From DATFPK01 sp035264885 (lineage in GTDB: Bacteria > Actinomycetota > Thermoleophilia > Solirubrobacterales > 70-9), in assembly GCA_035264885.1 (NCBI GenBank), contig DATFPK010000031.1, forward strand, positions 1-52,192: a stretch of 52,192 nucleotides of DNA, read 5' to 3'. The notes under the pieces are model-generated. The model made no database searches. It was not told where the DNA came from and worked only from the letters and a program-made list of their open reading frames with translations. Of this stretch, positions 34,641 through 42,723 are shown piece after piece. Every line of letters begins with the position of its first letter. Position 1 is the stretch's first letter. Position numbers and translations under genes: made by a program.

Positions 34641-35345
34641 TCAGAGCCGGTCTTCGCGGAACCGGTAGCCGACTCCGCGGACCGTGAAGAGATAGTCCGG
34701 CTCCTTGGCGTCGCGCTCGATCTTCTCGCGCAGGTGCCGGATGTGCACGTCGACGGTGCGCGGGTCGCGATAGTCGGAGTCCCCCCACACGTGCTCGAGC
34801 AGCGTCTCGCGGCTGAGCACCCGGCCCGGGGCCCGGGCCAGCGCGGCGAGGATCTCGAACTCGACGTAGGTGAGCCGGATCGGCTCGTCTCGGACCGTGA
34901 CCAGCCGCCGGCCGAAGTCGATCTGGAGCTCGCCGCTGGTGATCGGCTCCTCCTCGGGACGTCCGCCCAGCATCCGCGACCGGCGAAGAGCGGCCTTGAC
35001 GCGGCTGCGAAACTCGCGCAGCGAGAAGGGCTTGGTGATGTAGTCGTCCGCCCCCATCTCGAGCCCGACCACCTTGTCGATCTCGTCGCCCTTCGCGGTC
35101 AGCATGATGATCGGCACCTGGCTGCGCGAGCGCATCCTCCGGCAGACCTCGATGCCGTCGAGCTTCGGCAGCATCAGATCGAGGATGACCAGGTCGAAGC
35201 GCTGCTCGGTGAACCGCTGCATCGCCTCCTGCCCGTCGGTCGCCGAGGTGACGTCGTAGCCGTCCTTCCGCAGGGGGTAGCTGAGCAGGGTCTGGACGGC
35301 GTGCTCGTCGTCGACAAGCAGGATCCGGGCGGAGCCATCGGGCAT
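34641..35345 (-). CDS. OmpR/PhoB-family response regulator
   Basis: The ATG at 35345 gives 234 residues. The frame is open upstream to 35471, but TAACCT lies 7 nt before this ATG. The receiver domain has LVDDEHA, the phosphoacceptor Asp in LVILDLMLPKLDG near residue 55, and Lys in ITKPFSLRE. The winged helix ends in VRGVGYRFRED. It is first in the operon with the kinase and HtrA-like protease. Confidence 0.93.
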   Translation of the reverse strand: MPDGSARILLVDDEHAVQTLLSYPLRKDGYDVTSATDGQEAMQRFTEQRFDLVILDLMLPKLDGIEVCRRMRSRSQVPIIMLTAKGDEIDKVVGLEMGADDYITKPFSLREFRSRVKAALRRSRMLGGRPEEEPITSGELQIDFGRRLVTVRDEPIRLTYVEFEILAALARAPGRVLSRETLLEHVWGDSDYRDPRTVDVHIRHLREKIERDAKEPDYLFTVRGVGYRFREDRL

Positions 35346-35352
35346 GCGAGGA

Positions 35353-35358
35353 AGGTTA
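35353..35358 (-). promoter_or_regulatory. Candidate -10 box (TAACCT) of the regulator-kinase-protease operon
   Basis: Read on the minus strand, it ends 7 nt before the ATG at 35345. Confidence 0.5.
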
Positions 35359-35531
35359 CGGACGAGCAAGCCGCTTTCCCCGGGGCCCTCCGGCCTGCAG
35401 CCGGTGGCCCGCCACGCCGCCGGGGTCGTCCCCGCCCGGCCGCAGGATTTGGACATATGTGCGAGTACCAAGAACTAAGGAACGGCGCACATCGGCCGAT
35501 AACGGAAGGGAGCGAGGGAACGCACTGTGTT

Positions 35532-35540
35532 GAGGAGAAG
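35532..35540 (+). promoter_or_regulatory. Ribosome binding site of the FlgM-like gene
   Basis: The run gaggagaag lies 4 nt before ATG 35545. It selects this ATG over the TTG at 35527 and stands out in a window where many genes appear leaderless. Confidence 0.65.
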
Positions 35541-35544
35541 AAAA

Positions 35545-35727
35545 ATGTCAGCCGGCCAGCTGAAGAGTCTCGTCGAAACCGGCCACTACCGCCCCTCTCC
35601 GGAACTGATTGCGGAGGCGATGCTGCAGCGACGCGGCGTCCGGGCACTTCTTTCGGTCGAATCGCCGAGCGTCACCCCAGCTGGTCGTAGCCGCCGGGCT
35701 CGAACCGAGTCCCGTCCGGCAGCCTGA
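35545..35727 (+). CDS. FlgM-like small protein (possible anti-sigma factor)
   Basis: The 60-residue product starts MSAGQLKSLVETGHYRPSPE and continues LIAEAMLQRRGVRALL. The pattern (a short helix, then Gly-x-Tyr-x-x-x-x-x-x-(V/I)-A-E-A) matches the C-terminal sigma-binding part of FlgM-like anti-sigma factors. The basic Ser/Arg tail is antisense to thiL, which it overlaps by 56 bp. The upstream region is unusually AT-rich. No flagellar gene is in the window, so the target is unknown. Confidence 0.55.
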   Translation: MSAGQLKSLVETGHYRPSPELIAEAMLQRRGVRALLSVESPSVTPAGRSRRARTESRPAA

Positions 35728-36652
35728 TCCGGACCCCGTCTCCGGGCCCGACCTCACCGACGACGGTGAGGCGGCCGCCCGAGGCCTCGACGGCCCGGGT
35801 CGCCGGGCCGACCGCGTCCGGCGGCAGGCAGGCGATCAGCTCGTAGTCCTCGCCGCCTGAGGCGGCCAGCTCGAGGCGGTCGCGTCCGGCCGCGGCGGCC
35901 ACGGCCGTTGCCTCCGGCGCGACCGGCAGCCGGGACGCGTCCACCGAGAGTCCGACCCCCCCGGCGGCGGCAAGGTGGCCCGCCTCGGCGCCGAAGCCGT
36001 CGCTGACGTCGATCATCGCCGTGGCCCCCGCGGTGGCCAGCGCCAGGCCCTCGGACAGCCGGGGCCAAGGCTCCAGGTGACGGCCCAGCGCGAACCGCGC
36101 CGCCGCGTCGTTCACACCGCCGCGGAGGCCCGGGTCCTCGAGGAGCAGGAGTCCCGCCGCCGCGCCACCCAGCTCGCCCGTCACGGCTATGGCGTCCCCC
36201 GGGCGAGCTCCCGCCCGGGGGACCAGGGCGTCCTCGCTCGCCCCGTGGCCGACGACCGTGACCGAGAGGAACAGCACGGGGGAGCGGACCACGTCGCCGC
36301 CGGCCAGCTCCGTGCCGGTCTCATCCGCCAATCCCGAGGCGCCGGCGAAAAGATCGACGGCGTCGTCCTCGGTCAGGTCCGACGGGACGCCGAGGACGAG
36401 GTAGGCCTCTCCCGTCGCGGCGCCCATGGCCGCCAGGTCGGAGAGGCCCGCGGCCAGGCCCTTGTGGCCGATCGAGGGCAGGGGCGCCGTGTCGCGACGG
36501 AAGTGGACGCCCTCGACGACCGCGTCGACCGACGTCGCCGTCACCCCGCCCGGACGCGTGATCGCGGCATCGTCGCCCGGACCGAGGCGGACGCGGCCCG
36601 CCGGCCTGGGCAGGCGGGCGCGGATGCGGTCGATCAGCTCGAACTCGCCCAC
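35672..36652 (-). CDS. thiL: Thiamine-monophosphate kinase
   Basis: The 326-residue enzyme phosphorylates thiamine monophosphate to the active diphosphate. Features are GEFELIDRIR at the start, GPGDDAAI near residue 24, TSVDAVVEGVHFR near 40, GLSDLAAMGA near 69, ELAGGDVVRSP near 117 and MIDVSDGFGAEAGHL near 212. SGGEDYEL lies near 265. The Asp-rich motifs bind magnesium and ATP. GTG 36652 is divergent from the membrane protein at 36709, with 56 bp between. Confidence 0.95.
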   Translation of the reverse strand: MGEFELIDRIRARLPRPAGRVRLGPGDDAAITRPGGVTATSVDAVVEGVHFRRDTAPLPSIGHKGLAAGLSDLAAMGAATGEAYLVLGVPSDLTEDDAVDLFAGASGLADETGTELAGGDVVRSPVLFLSVTVVGHGASEDALVPRAGARPGDAIAVTGELGGAAAGLLLLEDPGLRGGVNDAAARFALGRHLEPWPRLSEGLALATAGATAMIDVSDGFGAEAGHLAAAGGVGLSVDASRLPVAPEATAVAAAAGRDRLELAASGGEDYELIACLPPDAVGPATRAVEASGGRLTVVGEVGPGDGVRIRLPDGTRFEPGGYDQLG

Positions 36653-36695
36653 GCGGTCATTGTCGGCCCTGCGGCCCGCGCCCGCCAGCCGGGGC

Positions 36696-36701
36696 TAAGG
36701 T
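36696..36701 (+). promoter_or_regulatory. Candidate -10 box (TAAGGT)
   Basis: It ends 7 nt before the GTG at 36709. On the other strand GACAAT (36658-36663) lies a similar distance from the thiL GTG, so the gap holds two divergent promoters. Confidence 0.45.
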
Positions 36702-36708
36702 CACGGCC

Positions 36709-37767
36709 GTGGAGGAGCGATCGAGCCAGCGCCGGCCCTTCCTGCACCGGGTCGGGGAGGCCGGGGCCCGCGTCGGGAGCCGCCCGCCGCGACGCCGCGG
36801 GGTCCGGGTCGCGGTGCAGATCGGAATCGTCGTCCTGATCTTCGGCTTCCTCGTCCTCACGGTCGTCAGCCAGTGGGACGAAGTCAAGGCCGAGGGGGTC
36901 GAGTTCCAGGTCCTGTGGCTGTTGCCGGCAGTCGCCGTGCTGCTCTGCTTCTACGTGCTGGGAGCGCTCGGCTGGGACCTGATCCTGCGCTTCCTCGGGC
37001 ACCGGATCGGTTTCGTCCAGGCCCAGGTCGCCTGGGGCCAGCCGCTTCTGGCCCGCTACGTCCCCGGCAGCGTCCTCTACGTGCTCGGGCGCCTGCTGCT
37101 CTCCGAGCGCGCCGGCGTCCCCCGGCGGACGACGATGGCGAGCCTGGTCTACGAGCAGGCGATCTCCGCCTCGGCGGCGATCGCGGTAGCCAGCTACTTC
37201 TTCATCAGCCACCCCGATCTGGGTGACCAGCCGCTTCGTTGGGCGGTCCTGCTCGTCGTGCCCGCGGCGGTCTTCGTGCTCCAGCCCCGCGTCTTCGGTC
37301 CGCTCGCAGACCGCGTCCTCGCCGCCTTCGGCCGCGAGCCGCTGCCGGCGACGATGCCTCTGCGGGGCGTCCTGACGATGCTCGCCTACTATGCGCTGAA
37401 TTGGGCCCTCGCCGGGCTGGGTGTGTACCTCGTCGCCCGCTCGGTCCGGGATTTTCCGCTTGCGGACCTGCCGATCGTGGGGTCGGCTCAGGCGGTCGGC
37501 TACGTCGCGGCCCTGCTGACGATCGTCGCCCCGGCCGGGCTCGGCGTCCGCGACGCCGCCTTCGCCTGGGCGGTCAAGGCGGCGCTGCCGAACCGGAGCT
37601 TCGCGGTGGGCTCGCTGATCGCCATCGTCGTCCGCTTCGTCCTGACCGCCGTCGAGGTGATCTACGCGGCCGCGGTGACGGCGATCGCGAGGCGGCGCGG
37701 GTGGACGCTCGGCTTCGCGGCCACCGAGGAGCCGGCCCCCGCCCAGGCTACAGCGGAACCCGGTTGA
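36709..37767 (+). CDS. Lysylphosphatidylglycerol synthase TM-region/UPF0104-like membrane protein
   Basis: The 352-residue protein has eight or so membrane segments. The flippase-like family pattern is visible: WGQPLLARYVPGSVLYVLGR near residue 110, LVYEQAISASAAIA near 146, and TIVAPAGLGVRDAAF near 267. Such proteins are thought to move lipids or lipid-linked sugars, and the neighbouring mannosyltransferase and penicillin-binding protein suggest cell-envelope work. GTG 36709 follows a TAAGGT box. Its end overlaps the convergent mannosyltransferase by 20 bp. Confidence 0.85.
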   Translation: MEERSSQRRPFLHRVGEAGARVGSRPPRRRGVRVAVQIGIVVLIFGFLVLTVVSQWDEVKAEGVEFQVLWLLPAVAVLLCFYVLGALGWDLILRFLGHRIGFVQAQVAWGQPLLARYVPGSVLYVLGRLLLSERAGVPRRTTMASLVYEQAISASAAIAVASYFFISHPDLGDQPLRWAVLLVVPAAVFVLQPRVFGPLADRVLAAFGREPLPATMPLRGVLTMLAYYALNWALAGLGVYLVARSVRDFPLADLPIVGSAQAVGYVAALLTIVAPAGLGVRDAAFAWAVKAALPNRSFAVGSLIAIVVRFVLTAVEVIYAAAVTAIARRRGWTLGFAATEEPAPAQATAEPG

Positions 37768-39172
37768 TCAGCTGGAACGCCGTGAGCGCGATCGCCGCGG
37801 CGGCGAGCGGGCCGCTGCGGGCGAGGGCGGCGAAGGGCAGCAGCCAGACGAGGTACCAGGGCAGGAGCCAGCCGGTGGCGAGCAGCAACCCGAGCGCCGC
37901 CCAGCCCGCCATCGCGATCCAGTCGGCGCCGCGGGCGCACCGCCAGACCAGCCCGGCGACAGCAAGCGCGTAGGCGACGAGGGCGGCAACGCGGACCGCG
38001 TCCGGGTCGGAGCCGGTGATCCGGGCCACCGTGCTTGGGACGCTGTAGTGACTCATCTCCGCCTGGTTCTCGCCTGCCAGGCCGATCGCCTCGAGGGCAT
38101 GCCAGCCAAAGGCGGCAGCAGCGGCGACGGCGATCGCTGCGGTCGCGGCCAGGGCTCCCGCGAGCAGGCGTCCGCGCCGCGCCGTCCCGATCAGCGCGAA
38201 CGGCGCGGCAAACGCCGCCGAGACCTTGATCGCGACCGCGCTCGCCAGCGCCGCGCCCCCGGCAGGCTCCCGCAGCGCGAGCACGGAACCGCAGCCGGCC
38301 AGCGCCACCAGCATCATCAGCCCGTCGTTGTGGGCGCCGCCGACGACGTGAACCAGGACCAGCGGGTTGAGCGCCACGAAGACCGCGGCGGTTCGGCGGT
38401 CGACGCCCCGGGCGGGGGCGAGCCGCGCCGCCAGCCCGGCGAGGCCGAGCACCGAAAGCGCCGCCACCGCCTTCAGCGTCCACATCGCCGCCGGGACGGA
38501 CAGGGGGGCGAGCGGATAAGTCGCGAGGGTGAAGAGGGGACCGTAGGCGCTGACGTCGTCCTGCCAGCCGCGGTCCGCGGATCCCGCGCCGCGGCCGACG
38601 AAGGGGAGCGAGGGGTCGGACGGGACGTCGAGCGGGACGTCCACGTATGGGTTGAGGCCGTGCTCGGCGCCGAGCCGGGCGTAGGAGACGTAGCTGAAGA
38701 CGTCCTGGGACAGCAGCGGGGGCGCCAGCGCGAAGGCCAGCACGCAGGCGCCGATCAGGCCGGCGACGGCGCGGCCCGGCAGCAGGGCGCAGCCCGAGAG
38801 GGCCGCGACATAGCCGAAGAAGGCGACCCAGAGACAGGCGAGGTACACCCCGCCGCTGATCCCGAGGCCACCGCCGTACGGTCCGAGGAGCCACTCCGGC
38901 TGCCCGGCCTCGGTCGCCGGGACCAGGCCGGGCCCCGGGGCCGCCAGAGGGACAGTCGCGATCAGGAGTGCCGCGAGGCCCGCGACCGCGAGGGCCCGCC
39001 GGCGGTCGGCGGACGGCCGATCAGCCAGGGGAGGCGCCGCCGGTCGCCGCGCCCCCGCCGCCCGAGGGCGGGGCCGGAGCGGGGCTGGGCGGCGGCGCCG
39101 GTGCGGGCGGGGGAGCCGGCGGGGCCGGGGCCGGAGCCTGACCGGCCCCCGGCGCGTAGAGGTCGGGGTCAT
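37748..39172 (-). CDS. Polyprenol-phosphate-mannose-dependent mannosyltransferase-like protein (GT87/DUF2029)
   Basis: The protein has about 12 membrane segments. The first extracytoplasmic loops carry SQDVFSYVSYARLGAEHGLNPY (written in parts) and SAYGPLF, the acidic and aromatic loop pattern of MptA/PimE-like mannosyltransferases; HNDGLMM follows. The start is uncertain. The frame is open to 39211 and ATG 39172 is shown, but the first 50 residues are basic low-complexity sequence within the penicillin-binding protein gene. The membrane part begins only near 39000, where a CTG overlaps that gene's stop region. Confidence 0.78.
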   Translation of the reverse strand: MTPTSTRRGPVRLRPRPRRLPRPHRRRRPAPLRPRPRAAGARRPAAPPLADRPSADRRRALAVAGLAALLIATVPLAAPGPGLVPATEAGQPEWLLGPYGGGLGISGGVYLACLWVAFFGYVAALSGCALLPGRAVAGLIGACVLAFALAPPLLSQDVFSYVSYARLGAEHGLNPYVDVPLDVPSDPSLPFVGRGAGSADRGWQDDVSAYGPLFTLATYPLAPLSVPAAMWTLKAVAALSVLGLAGLAARLAPARGVDRRTAAVFVALNPLVLVHVVGGAHNDGLMMLVALAGCGSVLALREPAGGAALASAVAIKVSAAFAAPFALIGTARRGRLLAGALAATAAIAVAAAAAFGWHALEAIGLAGENQAEMSHYSVPSTVARITGSDPDAVRVAALVAYALAVAGLVWRCARGADWIAMAGWAALGLLLATGWLLPWYLVWLLPFAALARSGPLAAAAIALTAFQLINRVPL

Positions 39173-41207
39173 ACGCCCCGCCCCCGGTCGAGTCGGTGCT
39201 GCCGGAGTCATAGGTCGAGTCGTACGTCGAGTCGTACGTGGAACCGCCGGAGTAGTCGCTGGTTCCCGAGGAGGTGTAGCTGCCGAAGAACTCGCTCCAC
39301 TCGATCGGTTCGTCGGGGACGTCGAAGTCCTCGCAGGGGTAGCCGCCCCCGTAGACGAAGTTGTTCCAGATGTCGGCGGGGAAGGTGCCGCCGGCGACCG
39401 TGATCCCGTGGACGCTCTCCATGTAGGTCTTGTTGTCCTCGGGGTAGCCGACCCAGACCGCCGCGGTGATGTTCGGCTGGTAGCCGACGAACCAGGCGTC
39501 CGTGTAGTTGTCCGTGGTCCCGGTCTTGCCCGCCTGGCCGTAGCAGCCTGTGTACGCGCCGGTCCCCGTCCCCGAAGTCATGTTGTCGTGGAGGATCTTC
39601 GTCACCTCATAGGCGACGTTCTCGGGCAGGACCCGCTTCGCCTCCCCTTCGTCCGGCTTGTCGGTGCGGCCGCTCGGGAACTCGACCTTGCGGATCGCCA
39701 CCGGCGGATGGTGGATCCCGCCGCTCGCGAGGGTCGCGTAGGCGTCGGCCATCTCGAGCGGCGAAACGCCCAGGCGCAGGCCGCCAAGCCCCTCGGCGGG
39801 GATCCCGTCGAGGTCGGTCTCGATGCCCATCTTCTTGGCCGTCGCCGCGACCTCCTCGGGGCCGACGTCGAGGTCGAGCTGCGCGTACACGGTGTTGTCT
39901 GATTGCAGCGTCGCCGAGTAGATGCTGGTCGAGCCCAGGTAGCTGTTGCTGTAGGTGGCGACCTCCCAGTGGCCCCATTCCGGCAGATCGAGCGCCAGCG
40001 GCTGCGACGTGTAGTAGGTCGAGTTCGGATCGATCCCCTGGTTGATTGCGGTCGTCAGGACGAAGGTCTTGAAGGTCGAACCCGGCTGGCGGCGGCCCTG
40101 GGCGGCGAGGTTGTACTTGTTGTCCTCGTAGCTCGAGGACGAGACCATCGCCTTGATCTCGCCGTTGCCGGGGTCGATCGCGACGATCGCCGAGGACGGA
40201 TCGTCCGGGTAGTAGAGGACCGACTCGATCGCGTCACGGCCGACGTCCTGAAGGTCGGGGTCGATCGTCGTGTGGACCTTCAGGCCGCCGCGGCGGACGG
40301 TGTTGACCCCGTACTTCTCGATCAGCTCGTTCTCGACGTAGTCGAAGAAGTAGGGCTCGCGGATCCGCGAGTACTCGTCGGTGGGGTCGAGCTGCAGCTT
40401 CGACTGCACCGCCCGGCGGGCGCGTGCCTGGGAGATGTAGCCGAGGTCGGCCATCTTCTCGAGCACCTCGTTGCGCCGCTCGAGCGCCGCCTTCGGGTTG
40501 ATCAGCGGGTTGTACTGCGAGGGCGCCTGGGGGAGCCCGGCGAGCATCGCCGACTGCTCCAGCGTCAGCTCCCAGACCGGCCGCGAGAAGTAGATCTTCG
40601 ACGCCGCCTCGACGCCGATCGCGGTCCGCCCGAGCACCGTGCCGTAGGCCGCGGTGTTCAGATACTGGCCGAGGATCTGTTTCTTGCTGTGCTTCTTCTC
40701 GTAGCACTCGGCGAGCACCGCCTCGCGGATCTTGCGCTCCAGGTCGCGCTTCGGGTCGGTGATGTAGAGGTTGCGCATCAGCTGCATCGTCAGGGTCGAG
40801 CCGCCCTGGACGACCTCGCCGGCCTGGAGGTTCTCGATGAAGGCGCGCGCGCCGCCTTCATAGTCGATGCCGCTGTGATCGAAGAAGCGCTCGTCCTCGA
40901 TCGCGACCGTCGCGTACTGGAGGCCGATCGGGATCTTCTTGACCGGGACCGGTGTGCGCGCCTCGTCCGAGCGGATGTAGCCGAGCCGGCTGCCGTCCCC
41001 GGCGAGGACGACCGACGTCTGCCCCTTGTCGATCGGCTTCAGCCTGTTGCAGTCGGGCACGTCCGCGGTGACGTCGAGCACCCATCCGCCCACGGCAAGC
41101 ACCGCCGCGGCCGCGGTGGCGAGAAGGGCTGCCAGGGCGGCAAGCGCGATGTTCCGCGTGCCGCCGCGGCGCCGGTGACGTCGACGCTGACGCTGCGTCA
41201 TCTGCAC
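39021..41207 (-). CDS. Class A penicillin-binding protein (transglycosylase/transpeptidase)
   Basis: The 728-residue protein has a basic cytoplasmic start, one membrane anchor (about 18-44) and a GT51 domain (AIEDERFFDHSGIDYEGGARA near 100; GGSTLTMQLMRN). A transpeptidase domain follows with GSTFKTF (SxxK Ser) near 378, the SDN motif in LQSDNTVY near 434, and GKTGTTDNYTDAWFVG near 555. It polymerises and crosslinks peptidoglycan outside the membrane. The C-terminus has a Tyr-Asp-Ser-Thr repeat and a Pro/Ala/Gly-rich tail, and the mannosyltransferase frame overlaps it. Confidence 0.95.
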   Translation of the reverse strand: MQMTQRQRRRHRRRGGTRNIALAALAALLATAAAAVLAVGGWVLDVTADVPDCNRLKPIDKGQTSVVLAGDGSRLGYIRSDEARTPVPVKKIPIGLQYATVAIEDERFFDHSGIDYEGGARAFIENLQAGEVVQGGSTLTMQLMRNLYITDPKRDLERKIREAVLAECYEKKHSKKQILGQYLNTAAYGTVLGRTAIGVEAASKIYFSRPVWELTLEQSAMLAGLPQAPSQYNPLINPKAALERRNEVLEKMADLGYISQARARRAVQSKLQLDPTDEYSRIREPYFFDYVENELIEKYGVNTVRRGGLKVHTTIDPDLQDVGRDAIESVLYYPDDPSSAIVAIDPGNGEIKAMVSSSSYEDNKYNLAAQGRRQPGSTFKTFVLTTAINQGIDPNSTYYTSQPLALDLPEWGHWEVATYSNSYLGSTSIYSATLQSDNTVYAQLDLDVGPEEVAATAKKMGIETDLDGIPAEGLGGLRLGVSPLEMADAYATLASGGIHHPPVAIRKVEFPSGRTDKPDEGEAKRVLPENVAYEVTKILHDNMTSGTGTGAYTGCYGQAGKTGTTDNYTDAWFVGYQPNITAAVWVGYPEDNKTYMESVHGITVAGGTFPADIWNNFVYGGGYPCEDFDVPDEPIEWSEFFGSYTSSGTSDYSGGSTYDSTYDSTYDSGSTDSTGGGAYDPDLYAPGAGQAPAPAPPAPPPAPAPPPSPAPAPPSGGGGAATGGASPG

Positions 41208-41255
41208 CCACAGGGTACCCAGCGGGTCCCGGGGCGGATCAACTTCCCCTGCGTC

Positions 41256-42080
41256 TCAGCGTTCGCTCGCGAGTATGCCCGCGGCCTGGAGGGCGCGCTG
41301 GGAGCGCTCGCGCAGGGCCGCTTCCTCGTCGCCGACCCTCGTGCGGTGCTGCCCGACGCCGACCTTGACCTCGAGCACGAGCCCGTCGGCGGTCCAGTCT
41401 GAGAGGCGGACCGCGTCGGCCCCCGCGTCGCGCTTGAGGACCTCCTCCGCCTTGGCGACATCGGCGTCCGCCGGCAGCAGCGCCTTGATCGTCACCGGGG
41501 CCCCGCGGTCTCCGGTGGAGTGGTTGGTCAGCTCTCCGCTGACGATCTTCTCGTTCGGCACGACCACCAGGTCGCCGTTGCCCGGGTCGATGTAGGTGTA
41601 GGAGAGCGTCAGGTCGTCGACCCTCCCGGTGACCTCCTCGAACGTGACCCGGTCGCCGATCCGGATCGGCTGCGTCACCGCCAGCATCACGCCGGCCACC
41701 AGGTTGCCGAGAGTCTGGCGGGCGGCGAGGCCGATGACGAGGCCGAGGACGGCGCTCGAGGCGAGGATGCCGGTCGCCAGGCGCTTGATCTGGGCGAACT
41801 GGCTGAGCGCCAGCGCGATTCCGATCACCAGGATCGCGACGAAGACGAGGCGGCGGATGACGCGGAGCCGGGTCTGCGTGGTCCGGGTCATGCCGGTGTC
41901 GCTCATCCGCTCGGCCACCCTGGCGCCGCGGGCGATGACCAGGCGGTCGACGAGGAAGGCCACGACGACCGCGACCAGCAGCGTGATCGCCGCCGAGACC
42001 TCGTCGCCGTGGTCCTGCCAGAAGCTGGGATCGGCGTTCTCCTGCGCGAGCAGGACGACCTGTGAAACTGCGGGCCGCAT
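41256..42080 (-). CDS. MscS-type mechanosensitive ion channel
   Basis: The 274-residue protein has three or more membrane segments, the last being the pore helix (ASSAVLGLVIGLAARQTLGN near residue 115). A beta domain with IRIGDRVTFEEVTGRVDDL and VVVPNEKIVSGEL (written in parts) follows. It opens under membrane tension on osmotic downshock. ATG 42080 is preceded by TATGTT at a 7-nt gap; ATG 42092 is an alternative. The divergent HAD gene begins at 42082, with one base between the two start codons. Confidence 0.9.
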   Translation of the reverse strand: MRPAVSQVVLLAQENADPSFWQDHGDEVSAAITLLVAVVVAFLVDRLVIARGARVAERMSDTGMTRTTQTRLRVIRRLVFVAILVIGIALALSQFAQIKRLATGILASSAVLGLVIGLAARQTLGNLVAGVMLAVTQPIRIGDRVTFEEVTGRVDDLTLSYTYIDPGNGDLVVVPNEKIVSGELTNHSTGDRGAPVTIKALLPADADVAKAEEVLKRDAGADAVRLSDWTADGLVLEVKVGVGQHRTRVGDEEAALRERSQRALQAAGILASER

Positions 42081-42081
42081 C

Positions 42082-42723
42082 GTGGCCAACATATCCGCCA
42101 CACGCGCCGTCTTCCTCGACGCCCTCGGCACGATGGTCGAGCTCGAGCCCCCTTGGGTGGGGCTCCGGGGCGCGCTCGGCGAGGCGGTCCCCGACGGCCG
42201 CCTGATCGCCGGCGTGCGCGCCGAGATGGCCTACTACAAGGCCCACAGCCACGAAGGGCGGGACGCAGAGTCGCTTGCCGACCTGCGGCGCCGCTGCGCG
42301 CAGCTGCTCTCGCGCGAGCTGGGCGTCGAGGTCGATGTGCAGACGCTGGTGCAGAGCATCCGGTTCGGCCCCTATCCGGATGCAGCACCCGCCCTCGAGG
42401 CGCTGCGCCGGCTCGGGTTGACCCTCGTCTGCGTCTCGAACTGGGACTGCTCGCTCGGCGCGGTGCTCGACCGCTGCGGGCTCGGCGGATTGCTCGGCGG
42501 AGCCGTGTCGTCGGCCGAGGCCGGCGCCCGCAAGCCGGACCCCGCAATCTTCGCGCCGGCCCTGGAGCTGGCCGGTTGCGAGCCTGGGGAGGTGGTCCAC
42601 GTCGGCGACTCGCCCGAGGAGGACCTCGCCGGCGCCCGAGCGGCCGGGATCCGGGCATTGCTGATCGAGCGCGATGGCGGCGGGGACGTGGCCTCGCTCG
42701 AGGAGGTCGCGGAGAGGCTGTGA
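42082..42723 (+). CDS. HAD-superfamily (subfamily IA) hydrolase
   Basis: The 213-residue protein has motif I as FLDALGTM near residue 13, motif II as CVSNWD near 116, the motif III Lys in ARKPDP near 150, and motif IV as HVGDSPEEDLAGA near 174. Motif I lacks the second Asp of phosphatases (Leu instead), a feature shared with some dehalogenase-like members, so the reaction is uncertain. GTG 42082 is one base from the divergent MscS start. Its end overlaps the RDD-CPBP gene (GTGA). Confidence 0.85.
   Translation: MANISATRAVFLDALGTMVELEPPWVGLRGALGEAVPDGRLIAGVRAEMAYYKAHSHEGRDAESLADLRRRCAQLLSRELGVEVDVQTLVQSIRFGPYPDAAPALEALRRLGLTLVCVSNWDCSLGAVLDRCGLGGLLGGAVSSAEAGARKPDPAIFAPALELAGCEPGEVVHVGDSPEEDLAGARAAGIRALLIERDGGGDVASLEEVAERL
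42088..42093 (-). promoter_or_regulatory. Candidate -10 box (TATGTT) of the MscS-type gene
   Basis: Read on the minus strand, it ends 7 nt before ATG 42080. The box lies inside the first codons of the divergent HAD gene. Confidence 0.4.

Noticed and set aside
39180..39240. Short repeats considered as CRISPR or a mobile-element repeat
   Set aside because: They encode the in-frame Tyr-Asp-Ser-Thr repeat of the penicillin-binding protein tail; there are no spacers of even length.
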